Shown: positions 45,927 to 54,770, counted from the stretch's first letter. The stretch is DNA of 64,000 nt from Lewinellaceae bacterium (GCA_020636075.1 JACJYO010000002.1:930001-994000), one strand, 5' to 3'. The notes: generated by a model not told the origin, from the sequence alone. Numbers and translations are program-made.

Positions 45927-46280
45927 CTAAAAGAAAAACTGCTCCCGCACAATTTTTCCATCCCGGACTTCATAAACACCGATTTCATCAAAATGGCGCC
46001 GCTCGCCATCGGTGAAGGTTGCTGCAAAGCCGAGTGCCAGGGAGAAAAAGCGGCCTGCCACCTGAGGATCGTTATAATAGCCGCTATGCACTACACTGAT
46101 CTTATTGTGAAACAATGCGGCTCGTTGTTGAATACCCTCAACACCTGTTACTTCCGGCATTTCCGAACCCACCGGCTCGACACTTTTAAAATCAGGTGCA
46201 AAAAGTTCACTGTAAGCCTCAGTGTATTTCCCCTGCCGGCACAGGTCGACCATGCGCTGTGCAATTTCAGTAGTAGTCAT
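45927..46280 (-). CDS. SnoaL-like/NTF2-fold protein
   Basis: 117 residues. EIAQRMVDLCRQGKYTEAYSELFAPDFKSVEP at the N-terminus and the closing strands HFDEIGVYEVRDGKIVREQFFF are typical of SnoaL-like domains. Soluble, with no signal peptide. It resembles the 6557-6958 protein in fold but not closely in sequence. No operon partner is evident: the upstream neighbour is divergent and there is a 156-bp gap to the LVIVD gene. Confidence 0.78.
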   Translation of the reverse strand: MTTTEIAQRMVDLCRQGKYTEAYSELFAPDFKSVEPVGSEMPEVTGVEGIQQRAALFHNKISVVHSGYYNDPQVAGRFFSLALGFAATFTDGERRHFDEIGVYEVRDGKIVREQFFF

Positions 46281-46648
46281 GAAGAATTTTTTAAATAAAA
46301 TTTTTTGTTTTCATTAATTGCAGACAAAAATAAATAAAAGCCAAATAAAACACAAAATGTTTTTCATCGGTGGCAATATGGTGCTCCATCTGATTTAGAT
46401 CATCGGCAGTTGATTTTTTGATCAATCATTCCCTGACTAAACTGGTGCAGATTTGTTAAAAACCTGGGTACCGGCGTGCGTTGGCAAGTTATACTCGTCG
46501 GACGACTTTAAGTCGTCAGATGAGGTTCTCGCCGCGGTCTGACGACTCAAAGTCATCTGACCGCTCATCCATTGTAACCACCCAATGCACGCCGGCAGAC
46601 AGGTTTACATTAAAAAGTGGCCAAACCCACGGCTTTAGTTCTCAAATT
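46281..46648. other. 368-bp gap between divergent genes
   Basis: AT-rich near 46281-46370, then the palindromic cluster at 46497-46562. The frame of the following gene stays open upstream through the palindromes but lacks family similarity there. No promoter box matches well. Confidence 0.5.
46497..46562. repeat. Palindrome cluster with GACGACTT words
   Basis: GACGACTT-TAAGTCGTC (46500-46517) is itself palindromic. A related inverted copy (CTGACGACTCAAAGTCATCTGACC) follows at about 46539-46562, so two stacked hairpins or one long hairpin can form. It is the same style of element as the other intergenic palindromes here. Confidence 0.75.
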
Positions 46649-47590
46649 ATGAATTCAAAAACAGTCATTCCCCTGATTATGGCCAGTTTTATACTGGCTA
46701 CTTGCCAGTCGCCTGACGATAAGACTGCTACGCAGCAATTTCCTACGCCTGACTCCACAAGCGTAACATCCAGCACAGCAGCGCCACCATTATTTTCCTA
46801 TATCGTTCCTCGTACCATCCGGGTAAAAGACTATTTCCCATTCATGGATAGCCTGGTGCGCCACTACGACAGCCTGGTACCGTACCAGCTCACCGAGCAC
46901 TTGTTGGTCCGCAGTAACCCGCGCATCATCGACACCCTGGAAGACACCGATTATTACTGCCGGATGGCACGCGGTGAGTTTGTTTATGATCAACGCCAGC
47001 TCCCGGTGCTGCATCAGGGCGACACGTTGTACATCCCGGATTCCACAAGTGCCCGGGCGTTGCTGGATCGTATGGCCGCCACCTGGATCGATGTCAACAT
47101 CCCGGAATTTACCCTACGGGTCGTTGAAGGCCAGGATACCGTGCAGTGCATGACCATCCGCGTAGGCCAAAACAAAAAACGGTATCAGGAGGTACTTGGC
47201 CGGGTCGACGACCTGCGTACCCGCCCCGGCATCGGGACAATTGTGCGGATCAACCGCGCGCCGTCGCTATTTTATGATCCGCATACCGGCCGCAGATTTA
47301 TCTACACCAAACGCGATGATGGCCGCACCACACGCATGCCCCTCATCCCATGGATGGAACCGGAGATCAACGGGATCCGCATGGGCCAAATGATCCACCC
47401 GACCACCAACCCCGAAACCCTCGGCAAGGCTTATTCGAATGGCTGTATTGGTTGCACCGAAGGAGAAGCCTGGCGCCTGTATTACCATGCCCCTGAGGGC
47501 ACCAAGGTGGTCATACGCTACGACCTCTTGCTGATCGATCCGGTAGGTGATACTACCCGCCTGCCGGATATTTATGGCTGGGCAAAATAA
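46649..47590 (+). CDS. L,D-transpeptidase (YkuD)-like lipoprotein
   Basis: 313 residues from the ATG at 46649, chosen because it is followed at once by a lipoprotein signal (lipobox LATC, Cys about residue 19). The longer open frame runs through intergenic palindromes. The C-terminal half (about 150-300) matches the YkuD fold: INVNIPEFTLRVVEG, VGQNKKRYQEV, TRPGIGTIVRI, and the active-site block IHPTTNPETLGKAYSNGCIGC, with the nucleophile Cys about residue 266. Classic L,D-transpeptidases have HGT...S-x-G-C-R; here the HGT is reduced to IHPTT and Arg is replaced by Gly, so activity may differ. Probably acts on peptidoglycan cross-links. Confidence 0.82.
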   Translation: MNSKTVIPLIMASFILATCQSPDDKTATQQFPTPDSTSVTSSTAAPPLFSYIVPRTIRVKDYFPFMDSLVRHYDSLVPYQLTEHLLVRSNPRIIDTLEDTDYYCRMARGEFVYDQRQLPVLHQGDTLYIPDSTSARALLDRMAATWIDVNIPEFTLRVVEGQDTVQCMTIRVGQNKKRYQEVLGRVDDLRTRPGIGTIVRINRAPSLFYDPHTGRRFIYTKRDDGRTTRMPLIPWMEPEINGIRMGQMIHPTTNPETLGKAYSNGCIGCTEGEAWRLYYHAPEGTKVVIRYDLLLIDPVGDTTRLPDIYGWAK

Positions 47591-47618
47591 ATAGCGGAAG
47601 CACCTTCAATTTTTAAGT

Positions 47619-48455
47619 ATGAAAGAAATTCAGATCACTAAAGCCTCCGGCGAAACGGCCGACTTCGAGCCCGCAAAACTGGAACAATCGCTTCGCCGGG
47701 CCGGCGCCACACACCAACAGGCGGAAACGATCACCAGGGCAATCGAAGCACAGCTCATGGAAGGTATGACTACCCATCAAATTTACCGGATGGCCAAGCG
47801 GATGTTGCGCAAGCAAGCAAGCCATACCGCTGCCCGTTATTCACTAAAACGTGCACTGCTTGCCTTTGGGCCCTCCGGCTTTCCGTTTGAGCACTACATC
47901 GCCCGCCTGTTGAAGGCCGATGGCTATTCGGTCGAGAACGGCTTGCTGCGGCAGGGCCGTTGCATCATGCACGAAATAGATGTGCTGGCGCAAATGGACG
48001 GCCGCTTGATCGTGGGCGAGTGCAAATTTCACAACCGGCAAAATCTGGTTTGCGATATAAAAGTACCCCTGTACATCCACTCCCGGTTTCGCGATCTGAA
48101 AGCCGGTTTTTTGAGCACACCGGCCTGGGACGGTTATGCTTTCGAATCCTGGATTTTTACGAATACCCGCTACACCGGCGATGCCAGCCAATATGGCCAA
48201 TGTGCCGGCATGCACCTGATCAGTTGGAACACACCCCCAAATGGCAGTTTGCGCGAATGGGTAGACCGGACCGGGTTGCATCCGATCACTTGCCTGACGA
48301 CATTAACCCGGCGCGAAAAAGACCTGTTGTTGGAAGCAGAAGTCGTGCTGGTGCGCGAATTGCTGACAAATCGGCAATTGCTCAAATCTATGCGGATCGC
48401 TTCAGGGCGTATAGCACGAATTATTGAAGAAGCGGAATTGGTTTGTGGGATTTGA
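47619..48455 (+). CDS. ATP-cone plus Mrr-like nuclease fusion protein
   Basis: 278 residues. Residues 1-85 form an ATP-cone (KEIQITKASGETADFEPAKLEQSLRRAGA...ITRAIEAQL...HQIYRMAKRMLR), the nucleotide-sensing module of ribonucleotide reductases. Residues 86-200 form a PD-(D/E)XK Mrr-like domain (FEHYIARLLKADGYSVE) with Asp121 in EIDVLA and Glu134-x-Lys136 in GECKFH. The C-terminal segment holds a helical region with LTRREKDLLLEAEVVLVRELL. It suggests a nuclease gated by ATP/dATP level. No methylase or helicase gene is next to it, so it is not an ordinary restriction system. 28 bp after the transpeptidase gene; possibly co-transcribed. Confidence 0.85.
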   Translation: MKEIQITKASGETADFEPAKLEQSLRRAGATHQQAETITRAIEAQLMEGMTTHQIYRMAKRMLRKQASHTAARYSLKRALLAFGPSGFPFEHYIARLLKADGYSVENGLLRQGRCIMHEIDVLAQMDGRLIVGECKFHNRQNLVCDIKVPLYIHSRFRDLKAGFLSTPAWDGYAFESWIFTNTRYTGDASQYGQCAGMHLISWNTPPNGSLREWVDRTGLHPITCLTTLTRREKDLLLEAEVVLVRELLTNRQLLKSMRIASGRIARIIEEAELVCGI

Positions 48456-48746
48456 TGTACTAATTAAATACAACTGCATGGCGGAAGCGTGTCAGGAGTA
48501 AAAAAAACCTGTTAAGCCCGTAGGGCTGTCATTATTGTAGAATTATTAGTCACAAGAAATGACAGCACCGTAGGTGCGGCATTATAATGGCACGCCTACG
48601 GCGTTCAAATAACCGGACGGGAGGCATTTTCTACTACCATAGCAGCCCTACGGGCTTTACTACGAAGTTGTAGTCCCTTGTATTGCCCCTGATTTACAGG
48701 ACACATCCTAAGGATTTTAAATTGGAAAAGTTCACCGGGAACTAAT
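48456..48746. repeat. Intergenic set of four short palindromes with CCGTAGG core
   Basis: Four 13-mers, each palindromic about its centre: AGCCCGTAGGGCT (48515-48527), GCACCGTAGGTGC (48565-48577), ACGCCTACGGCGT (48592-48604) and AGCCCTACGGGCT (48644-48656). The outer pair are inverted copies of each other. The 291-bp gap lies between convergent genes and otherwise shows nothing coding. Confidence 0.8.
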
Positions 48747-50150
48747 CTACTCCGGGAGCCAGCTCAGCAGCCACTCTTTTTCCGTCAGCACCTGCTCCGC
48801 ATCGATTTGATTTCGCAGTTCGTCTACCGACTTTTGATCGGCCATATTGAGTCGCATCAGTGCACGGGCGTAGCGCACGATATTCAGATAATTGTTGCGG
48901 TGATAGCCGACTGCCTGTTGGCGGCGGATGTAGTTTTGCATACTGTCGAGATGGCTTTCCAGGAGGTCGAGTTCCCGGGTTTCATAGTAAATTTTCAATT
49001 GAAGCGTCTTGGCATTCAGGCTGTTGATAAAATCTTTGTAATCGGCGCGCTGCAAGTAAAGCAGCGCAGCCCGATAGTCCTTGCGGGTGTATTCCAGCCG
49101 AGCCATGTTTAAACTGAAGGCTGCTTCCCGGTAGCGGCGTTCCAGGGCGGGCTTGTATTTTTGAATAAAAATTTCGGCCCAGGCGATCTCTTGCAAGCGG
49201 ATAGCAACACCTACGATATTGTGGTAGGCAAACCGCGAAAACACGCCGTTTTCCAACAGCAGTTCCCGGTCGAGCGCTTCCCGGTACAGATTGAACGTAG
49301 CGCGGTACCAGCTCAGATCGGCCGACTCATTGCTTTTTTTTACACCAAAATTGATCGCCAACAAATACAGCGCCCGCAACTCATCCGGTGGGAACACATC
49401 GGCGTGTTGACTTATCATGTCGCGAAAACGAAAAAAATGGCGCTCGGCACCGGAGTCCGTCAAAAACTGGCAGCCGTGGTAGTACAAGGCAATAGCCGGC
49501 AGTTCGAGCAAGCCTTCCGATTCAACATGTTGAAAAATGGCATCGAGCAGTCCAAAGCGATATTCGGTTTCTACGACAGCCTGGTGTGAGCGGGCAAAAC
49601 ACACATGCCGCAATTTTCGGGCAATGTAGGTCGTGTCGAGCAGGTCGGAGATTTCCTGAAGGTTGAAGGCGTCGTAACGCCGTGCTGCCGAAGCCGATTG
49701 GAATGCCTCCAGCTCGATCCGGTGCAGATCGTCAAAATATTCGGCATGTCGCCAGGCTTGTTGTTCGCGACTTTCACGGGCTTTGCGCAAGGCCGCCTGA
49801 CCGTGTTTGGGCAGGCTGCGCTTGCGGTAGGCGCCGGCCAGGCGGATCTTGTTCCGTTCCGGGTCGGTGAATTTTTCGCGGTACATCCAGTAGTGCTCCA
49901 GCAGTTTGAGCAAATCAGAATTGGCCAGGCGCAGTTTCTGGTTGTCGTAGCGAATGCCGGGGTAAGCGGCAGCGAAGGCTTCCGGCTCCGTCGGGGTGAG
50001 GCCCGTTTCACAGCAGGTCCGCAGGTAGGTGAACAGGCCCTCAAGTTGAGTTTTTTGATTAAAAAACGGCGAGCGCACGAACTTGTCGAAGGCGCGCAAT
50101 TCGGACTTGGTAAGGGCGGCAAAGGCTTCCCAGAGACGTGTTTTTTCCAT
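48747..50150 (-). CDS. Large helical protein of unknown function
   Basis: 467 residues from the ATG at 50150 (MEKTRLWEAFAALTKSEL). No signal peptide or membrane segment. Almost wholly alpha-helical by composition, with TPR-like helix pairs in the C-terminal half (AEIFIQKYKPALERRYREAAFSLNMARLEYTRKDYRAALLYLQRADYKDF). The N-terminal block (LTKSELRAFDKFVRSPFFNQKTQLEGLFTYL) looks like a conserved module, but no named family is recognised. Likely a cytoplasmic scaffold or regulator; this is a guess from structure alone. Transcribed alone toward the palindromes at 48515-48656. Confidence 0.7.
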   Translation of the reverse strand: MEKTRLWEAFAALTKSELRAFDKFVRSPFFNQKTQLEGLFTYLRTCCETGLTPTEPEAFAAAYPGIRYDNQKLRLANSDLLKLLEHYWMYREKFTDPERNKIRLAGAYRKRSLPKHGQAALRKARESREQQAWRHAEYFDDLHRIELEAFQSASAARRYDAFNLQEISDLLDTTYIARKLRHVCFARSHQAVVETEYRFGLLDAIFQHVESEGLLELPAIALYYHGCQFLTDSGAERHFFRFRDMISQHADVFPPDELRALYLLAINFGVKKSNESADLSWYRATFNLYREALDRELLLENGVFSRFAYHNIVGVAIRLQEIAWAEIFIQKYKPALERRYREAAFSLNMARLEYTRKDYRAALLYLQRADYKDFINSLNAKTLQLKIYYETRELDLLESHLDSMQNYIRRQQAVGYHRNNYLNIVRYARALMRLNMADQKSVDELRNQIDAEQVLTEKEWLLSWLPE

Positions 50151-50586
50151 GAGTTTTGCGGTTACAATGTGCCCCATAACCACTAAATCAAACACTTAGA
50201 GGAGGTGCACATTTTTCCAATTTCAAATTTTTCTTTTCAAATTTCAAATTGAATGAATGATCCCGTTTCGTGGAGTTTTCTGAATTTGAAATGTCAGATT
50301 TGAAATTGGAAATTTGAAAAGTAGTACACCCCTTCTGGTTCTTTATGTTGGTGGCTTTTGGACGAGAGGATGACACTACAGCATGTTTCTATTCAACTTA
50401 AATAATTCATTCAAATCTACTGCCATGTCAAGTCATTGCTACAATAATTTTTATAAAAAACTGAAAACAAGCATTTTAAAAACCTAAAATTAAAAACACC
50501 TGCTACAATCAAAAAATTTTGTCTTTGCAGGCCAGGTGCGCGTGTTGCACCTTTGTTGCGTCTACAAAACGTGAAAAGTCCTACGT
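50151..50586. other. 436-bp gap between divergent genes
   Basis: Contains the inverted-repeat element at 50203-50331 and an AT-rich stretch to 50520. Near the adhesin start, TGTCTTTG at 50519-50526 is one base from the TAnnTTTG consensus and may be its -7 box. No coding sequence. Confidence 0.5.
50203..50331. repeat. Inverted-repeat element with TTTCAAATT words
   Basis: Arms about 50203-50255 and 50282-50331 are imperfect inverted repeats built from the words ATTTCAAATT, CCAATTTC and TTTTCAAATTTC; the outer ends read GGTGCAC and GTACACC. Its form is similar to the elements at 12203, 54634 and 56551, but the word family is different. Confidence 0.75.
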
Positions 50587-53500
50587 ATGAAAAAATACAT
50601 TTTTACCCTGATTGTACTGCTCACTGGTCTGCACGCCGCATTTAGCCAATGCACTGCCGATGCGGGCCCAAATCAAACACTTACCTGTTCAACCACGCAA
50701 GTCCAACTGCAAGGTTCTTCCAATATTGGCGGAGCCACCTATGCCTGGAGTGGGCCACTGGGCTTTGCCTCTACGGAGCAAAATCCGTTTACCAGTGACC
50801 CCGGAGAATACACCCTGACGATAACAAATCCAGATGATGGTTGCACCGCTACAGCGACCACGACAGTCTTACTCAATACGGTGCCACCAAGTGTTGGGTT
50901 AAATGCAAATGGTTCGTTGACTTGTGCACAGACAACAGTCCTGATTAATGTGGCTTTAACGCCCCTTAATCCTGCCACTTTTATCTGGTCAGGCCCGAAC
51001 GGTTTTACAAGCACGGAAGAAATACCAACTGTGATAGAGCCGGGCGATTACACCGTAACCGTTACGTATATCGACAATGGATGTAGCAGCACTGCAACTA
51101 CTCCTGTTTTTCAAAACACGACATTGCCCAACATCTCCGCCACGGGCGGCACGATTTCCTGTAGCAACCCTTCGGTTACCCTGGTGGGCAATTCGTCTAC
51201 TCAGGGGGCAGTTTATTTCTGGAGCGGGCCGGCCAACTTTTTTAGTACCCAGCAAAACCCGCTCGTAACTATGCCAGGCGCTTATACCCTGGTCGTGACC
51301 AGCCCATTCAATGGTTGCACCTCAACGGCAGTGGCTACTGTGACGCAGGATGGGAGTGTGCCGAATATTTCAGGCGTACCTACCCCGGTCAGTTGTTTCG
51401 GCATATCCGATGGGGGTGTCGATATTCAGGTGAGTGGCGGTGTGCCACCGTACACCTATTGGTGGAGCAATGGTGTCACGACTGCTTCCGTGAACAACCT
51501 AGTGGCCGGAATCTATTCACTCACGGTATCCGACAATGCTGGATGTACCGCCGTAGCGCTTTATCAAATCAGTCAGCCGGCAGGTATTTCGGCCACCCCG
51601 AACATTCATGATGTAAATTGTTTCGGGTTCGATGACGGGCAAATCACGTTGGGTAACCCTGTTGGCGGTATCCCGCCCTATAATTTCCAATGGGTAGGCC
51701 CCGGCATTCCAATTGCATTTGGACAGGAGATCACCGACCTCGTAGCCGGCCAATACACCGTAACCATATCTGACAGTAAGGGTTGCACCAGGGTATATAA
51801 TTACCTTGTCAATCAACCCACTGAAATACAGGTTGATATCCCCGTTCAATGTGAAAACATGGCCTTTGCCATGGCCACCGGCGGTACGCAGCCCTATGTG
51901 TACGATTGGCGACTTGGAGGTCCTGCAGGGCAGGTGGTAGCCACAGGGCCTAACCCAACAAACCTGCCTGCCGGCAATTATTTTTTAGTTGTCTCTGATG
52001 ATGTTGGCTGCACCGGTACCGCCCAATTCGCCGTCAGCCCAAATACGATCCCCTGTACGCGCATTACCGGCCAGGTAATTTTAGATGATGACATTTTTTG
52101 TCAAAACGACCCGGGTGAACCCGGGCTCAGCAACTGGTTTCTCCAGGCCGATGGTCCTAATGGCACTTTTTACGGCTTAAGTGGCATGGATGGCCATTAC
52201 ACGATCACCCTCGAACCCGGCGATTACACCCTTTCCCTGATCCTGCAAGACCCACAGGCCACTACCTGTCAGAATTACCTCCCCGTTACCCTCGCCCAGG
52301 CGGGCGACTCCACGCAGGTGGATTTCCTGGTTCAACTCGCCAATCCCGACTGCCCGGCCATGTCGATCGATCTGAGCACCCCGCGTTTGCGGCGCTGTTT
52401 TGGCAATAATATTTACTACCTGCAATACTGCAACAACAGCGTGATTGAGGCTACGGACGTCTACATCACGCTGGAACTTGACCCCTTCATGAGCATTAAT
52501 CTTTCAGAACTCCCCTATACCGATCTGGGAAACAACCTGTACCGTTTCGATCTGGGCACTGTGCCGCCCAACTTCTGCGATGACATTTGGGTGCAGGTAA
52601 CCATTTCCTGTAATGCTGTAATTGGGCAAGCCCACTGCTCCGAGGCTCATATTTACCCCGACACCGCCTGTGCGCCGGTAAACCCGCAATGGTCGGGCGC
52701 ACAACTGGCAACACGGTCGGTATGCACGGGCGATTCCCTGCGATTTATCATTAAAAATATCGGCGCGGGAAGCACGACCCAGGCGCTGGATTATATCGTG
52801 ATTGAAGATGGCATCATGAGTTGGCAGGGAACCATTGATCCGCTCCCCGCCGGCGCCGAAATGGTGGTGACCGTACCGGCCAACGGCGCTACCTGGCGCA
52901 TCGAAGTCGAGCAAGAGCCGTTCTCCCCCCTACCCGGCCAGGCCCGGCTTTCGGTGGAAGGTTGCAGTAACACAGGCTCCTTTTCCACGGGCTTTGTCAA
53001 CCAGTTTCCGGTGGCCAATGCGGGCCCCTGGGTTGATGTGGATTGCACCCCGAACATCGGCTCCTGGGACCCCAATGACAAACAGGGTTTCCCGCTCGGC
53101 TATGGCGCCGACCACTACATTCGCCCCGGAACCGAACTGGAGTACCTGATCCGCTTTCAGAATACCGGCACCGACACGGCCTTCAATGTAGTGATCCGCG
53201 ACACCCTTGCACAATGGCTCGACCCGCTTACCGTGCGTGCCGGCGGAAGCAGTCACCCATACCGGTTCCAACTGGCCGGGGAAGGTGTATTGATCTTTGA
53301 CTTTCAAAATATTATGCTACCCGACAGCAATGTAAACGAGCCGCTCTCGAATGGTTTTGTAAAATTCCGCATCAGCCCGCGCGCCAACGTACCGATGGAA
53401 ACAGACATCCTGAATAATGCGGCCATTTACTTCGACTTCAACGACCCGGTGATCACCAACACCACGTTGCACCGCATTGGCGAAAACTTTGTAAGTGTGG

Positions 53501-53775
53501 GCTTGTGGCAACCTGTGCAGCCGCTGCTCCAGGTGCAGGTAACGCCACACCCCCTACGGGATGCGAGCTGGATTTCCGTAACGCCGACTGTTAGTCGGCC
53601 GTTAAAAAACTATCAACTCCGGATTTTAGATCTTCTGGGAAAGCCCATGCACCACCAGGAATCCGCCGAGCCAAAATTTTTGCTGCGCAAAAACGATTTG
53701 CCGGCAGGCATATACCTGTTCCAAATTGAACAAGACGGTGTTTTGCTGGGCACCGGGAAGTTGATAGTCCAGTAA
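50587..53775 (+). CDS. SprB-like repeat surface adhesin with T9SS sorting domain
   Basis: 1062 residues. Signal peptide 1-20 (ending AAFSQ). Three Ig/PKD-like modules (about 22-265) each start with a CxADAGPN- or TLTC-type strand and end GCTSTA. Two SprB-type repeats follow (about 267-420: SCFGISDGGVDIQVSGGVPPYTYWW, NCFGFDDGQITLGNPVGGIPPYNFQW). Next is a region with a Cna-B-like strand set (about 500-590), then DUF11-like conserved repeats (about 840-965, with SWDPNDKQGFP and LEYLIRFQNTGTDTAFNV), and a type A T9SS domain (about 980-1062, ending LPAGIYLFQIEQDGVLLGTGKLIV). SprB-type proteins are mobile surface adhesins of gliding Bacteroidota. Confidence 0.9.
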   Translation: MKKYIFTLIVLLTGLHAAFSQCTADAGPNQTLTCSTTQVQLQGSSNIGGATYAWSGPLGFASTEQNPFTSDPGEYTLTITNPDDGCTATATTTVLLNTVPPSVGLNANGSLTCAQTTVLINVALTPLNPATFIWSGPNGFTSTEEIPTVIEPGDYTVTVTYIDNGCSSTATTPVFQNTTLPNISATGGTISCSNPSVTLVGNSSTQGAVYFWSGPANFFSTQQNPLVTMPGAYTLVVTSPFNGCTSTAVATVTQDGSVPNISGVPTPVSCFGISDGGVDIQVSGGVPPYTYWWSNGVTTASVNNLVAGIYSLTVSDNAGCTAVALYQISQPAGISATPNIHDVNCFGFDDGQITLGNPVGGIPPYNFQWVGPGIPIAFGQEITDLVAGQYTVTISDSKGCTRVYNYLVNQPTEIQVDIPVQCENMAFAMATGGTQPYVYDWRLGGPAGQVVATGPNPTNLPAGNYFLVVSDDVGCTGTAQFAVSPNTIPCTRITGQVILDDDIFCQNDPGEPGLSNWFLQADGPNGTFYGLSGMDGHYTITLEPGDYTLSLILQDPQATTCQNYLPVTLAQAGDSTQVDFLVQLANPDCPAMSIDLSTPRLRRCFGNNIYYLQYCNNSVIEATDVYITLELDPFMSINLSELPYTDLGNNLYRFDLGTVPPNFCDDIWVQVTISCNAVIGQAHCSEAHIYPDTACAPVNPQWSGAQLATRSVCTGDSLRFIIKNIGAGSTTQALDYIVIEDGIMSWQGTIDPLPAGAEMVVTVPANGATWRIEVEQEPFSPLPGQARLSVEGCSNTGSFSTGFVNQFPVANAGPWVDVDCTPNIGSWDPNDKQGFPLGYGADHYIRPGTELEYLIRFQNTGTDTAFNVVIRDTLAQWLDPLTVRAGGSSHPYRFQLAGEGVLIFDFQNIMLPDSNVNEPLSNGFVKFRISPRANVPMETDILNNAAIYFDFNDPVITNTTLHRIGENFVSVGLWQPVQPLLQVQVTPHPLRDASWISVTPTVSRPLKNYQLRILDLLGKPMHHQESAEPKFLLRKNDLPAGIYLFQIEQDGVLLGTGKLIVQ

Positions 53776-53795
53776 CCCCGTCTGGCAGACGGGGT
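53775..53795. repeat. Short hairpin directly after the adhesin stop
   Basis: ACCCCGTCTG-G-CAGACGGGGT forms a perfect 10-bp stem overlapping the stop codon region. It is followed 26 bp later by the longer terminator at 53822-53862. Confidence 0.6.
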
Positions 53796-53821
53796 GAATC
53801 CCTCCAACTAATCGGGTATAA

Positions 53822-53862
53822 ATTGAAAAAACCGGTTGCGCCACGCAGCCGGTTTTTTCAAT
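53822..53862. terminator. Strong bidirectional terminator after the adhesin gene
   Basis: ATTGAAAAAACCGG and CCGGTTTTTTCAAT flank a small inner stem (TGCG/CGCA). The A run on one side and T run on the other make a typical rho-independent terminator on both strands. Confidence 0.8.
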
Positions 53863-53879
53863 TTCCACCCGACAGGTTA

Positions 53880-53887
53880 TACATTTG
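53880..53887 (+). promoter_or_regulatory. -7 box of the DUF6438 gene
   Basis: TACATTTG matches TAnnTTTG exactly and is 22 bp upstream of the ATG at 53910, immediately after the terminator. It supports this start over the longer open frame. Confidence 0.6.
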
Positions 53888-53909
53888 CAAACATCAAAAA
53901 ACGGCAGCC

Positions 53910-54617
53910 ATGATCCGACTTATCCTATTGCTTGCTCTCGCCACCCTCACATTTTGCAAAACCGGACAAAAAGCCCTGCGCAACCGCAGCCCGATGGTTG
54001 AACTTCAAACCGGAGCCTGTTTTGGCTTCTGCCCGGTTATTCGGCTGATGGTCCGCAACAACGGCATGGTCGTTTACGAAGGCAAACAGTTTGCCGAACG
54101 CCAGGGGCTCGATTCGTTCCAACTCGCCCCGGAAGAGCTGCGGCAATTGCGGGAAAAGGTCACTGCTGTAAATCTCTGGCAATATCCCGACCGGATAAAA
54201 TCGGAAGTGGTGGATGCCCCGTATGCCACGCTTACGGTTTTTCAGGATGGCCAAAAGAAAAGTGTGCTGGGCTCTATCGACCGGCCGGCTCCTTTGCTCG
54301 AACTGGAAAGCATGATCAAGAATATGGCGGAAGCCCACAATTTTCAGGTCACCCAGGGCGTCAACCCCAAGGAACCTGCAAAAGCTAGCCGGCAGGAGGT
54401 GATCGTCAAACTCAAGCCCGAGGTCAATGCCGGCAACTGGATCGCACAGTTTTCTGAGTTTAAGTTGCTACTGGTCCGCCGCATTTCTGCGGAAAACATG
54501 TGGATCGTTGCCTACGATTCACAACAATTGGACGAGAAAGCGGCTATTCGCCTGTTTAAAGATTCGGAAGGGGTGCTGGAGGTGCAGGCCAATCAAATGG
54601 CAGAGGACAGGGAGTAG
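53910..54617 (+). CDS. DUF6438-type secreted protein
   Basis: 235 residues from the ATG at 53910, placed by the promoter box and by the export signal that follows directly (IRLILLLALATLTFC, possibly a lipobox with Cys about 16). The core MVELQTGACFGFCPVIRLMVRNNGMVVYEGKQFAERQG (about 29-67) is the DUF6438 signature, with two conserved cysteines. The C-terminal part (VIVKLKPEVNAGNWIAQFSEFKLLLVRRISAENMWIVAYDS) resembles an inhibitor-I9/propeptide-like ferredoxin fold. The activity of the family is unknown. An envelope location is inferred. Confidence 0.8.
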   Translation: MIRLILLLALATLTFCKTGQKALRNRSPMVELQTGACFGFCPVIRLMVRNNGMVVYEGKQFAERQGLDSFQLAPEELRQLREKVTAVNLWQYPDRIKSEVVDAPYATLTVFQDGQKKSVLGSIDRPAPLLELESMIKNMAEAHNFQVTQGVNPKEPAKASRQEVIVKLKPEVNAGNWIAQFSEFKLLLVRRISAENMWIVAYDSQQLDEKAAIRLFKDSEGVLEVQANQMAEDRE

Positions 54618-54633
54618 ATATAGTCCGGAGTAT

Positions 54634-54770
54634 CGAATGCGGAGTGCGGAGTGGTTCACCATTTCGTTGAAAAATAACCAAGAGCGTGTTTAAAATTTAA
54701 TGACATATAAATCACAGACCGGTATTTCAATCCAAACTAAACGGTGAACCACTCCGCACTCCGCATTCCG
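54634..54770. repeat. Inverted-repeat element with GCGGAGT/GCGGAATGC words
   Basis: Arms 54634-54660 and about 54743-54770 match as inverted repeats over 27 nt with few differences and are separated by about 82 nt. The arms repeat the words TGCGGAGT and ATGCGGA; the inner ends are TGGTTCACC and GGTGAACCA, the same inner end as the elements at 12203 and 56551. The right arm overlaps the start of the next gene. Confidence 0.85.

Noticed and set aside
46481..46648. N-terminal extension of the YkuD-like gene
   Set aside because: It runs through intergenic palindromes; the lipoprotein signal begins exactly at the later ATG at 46649.
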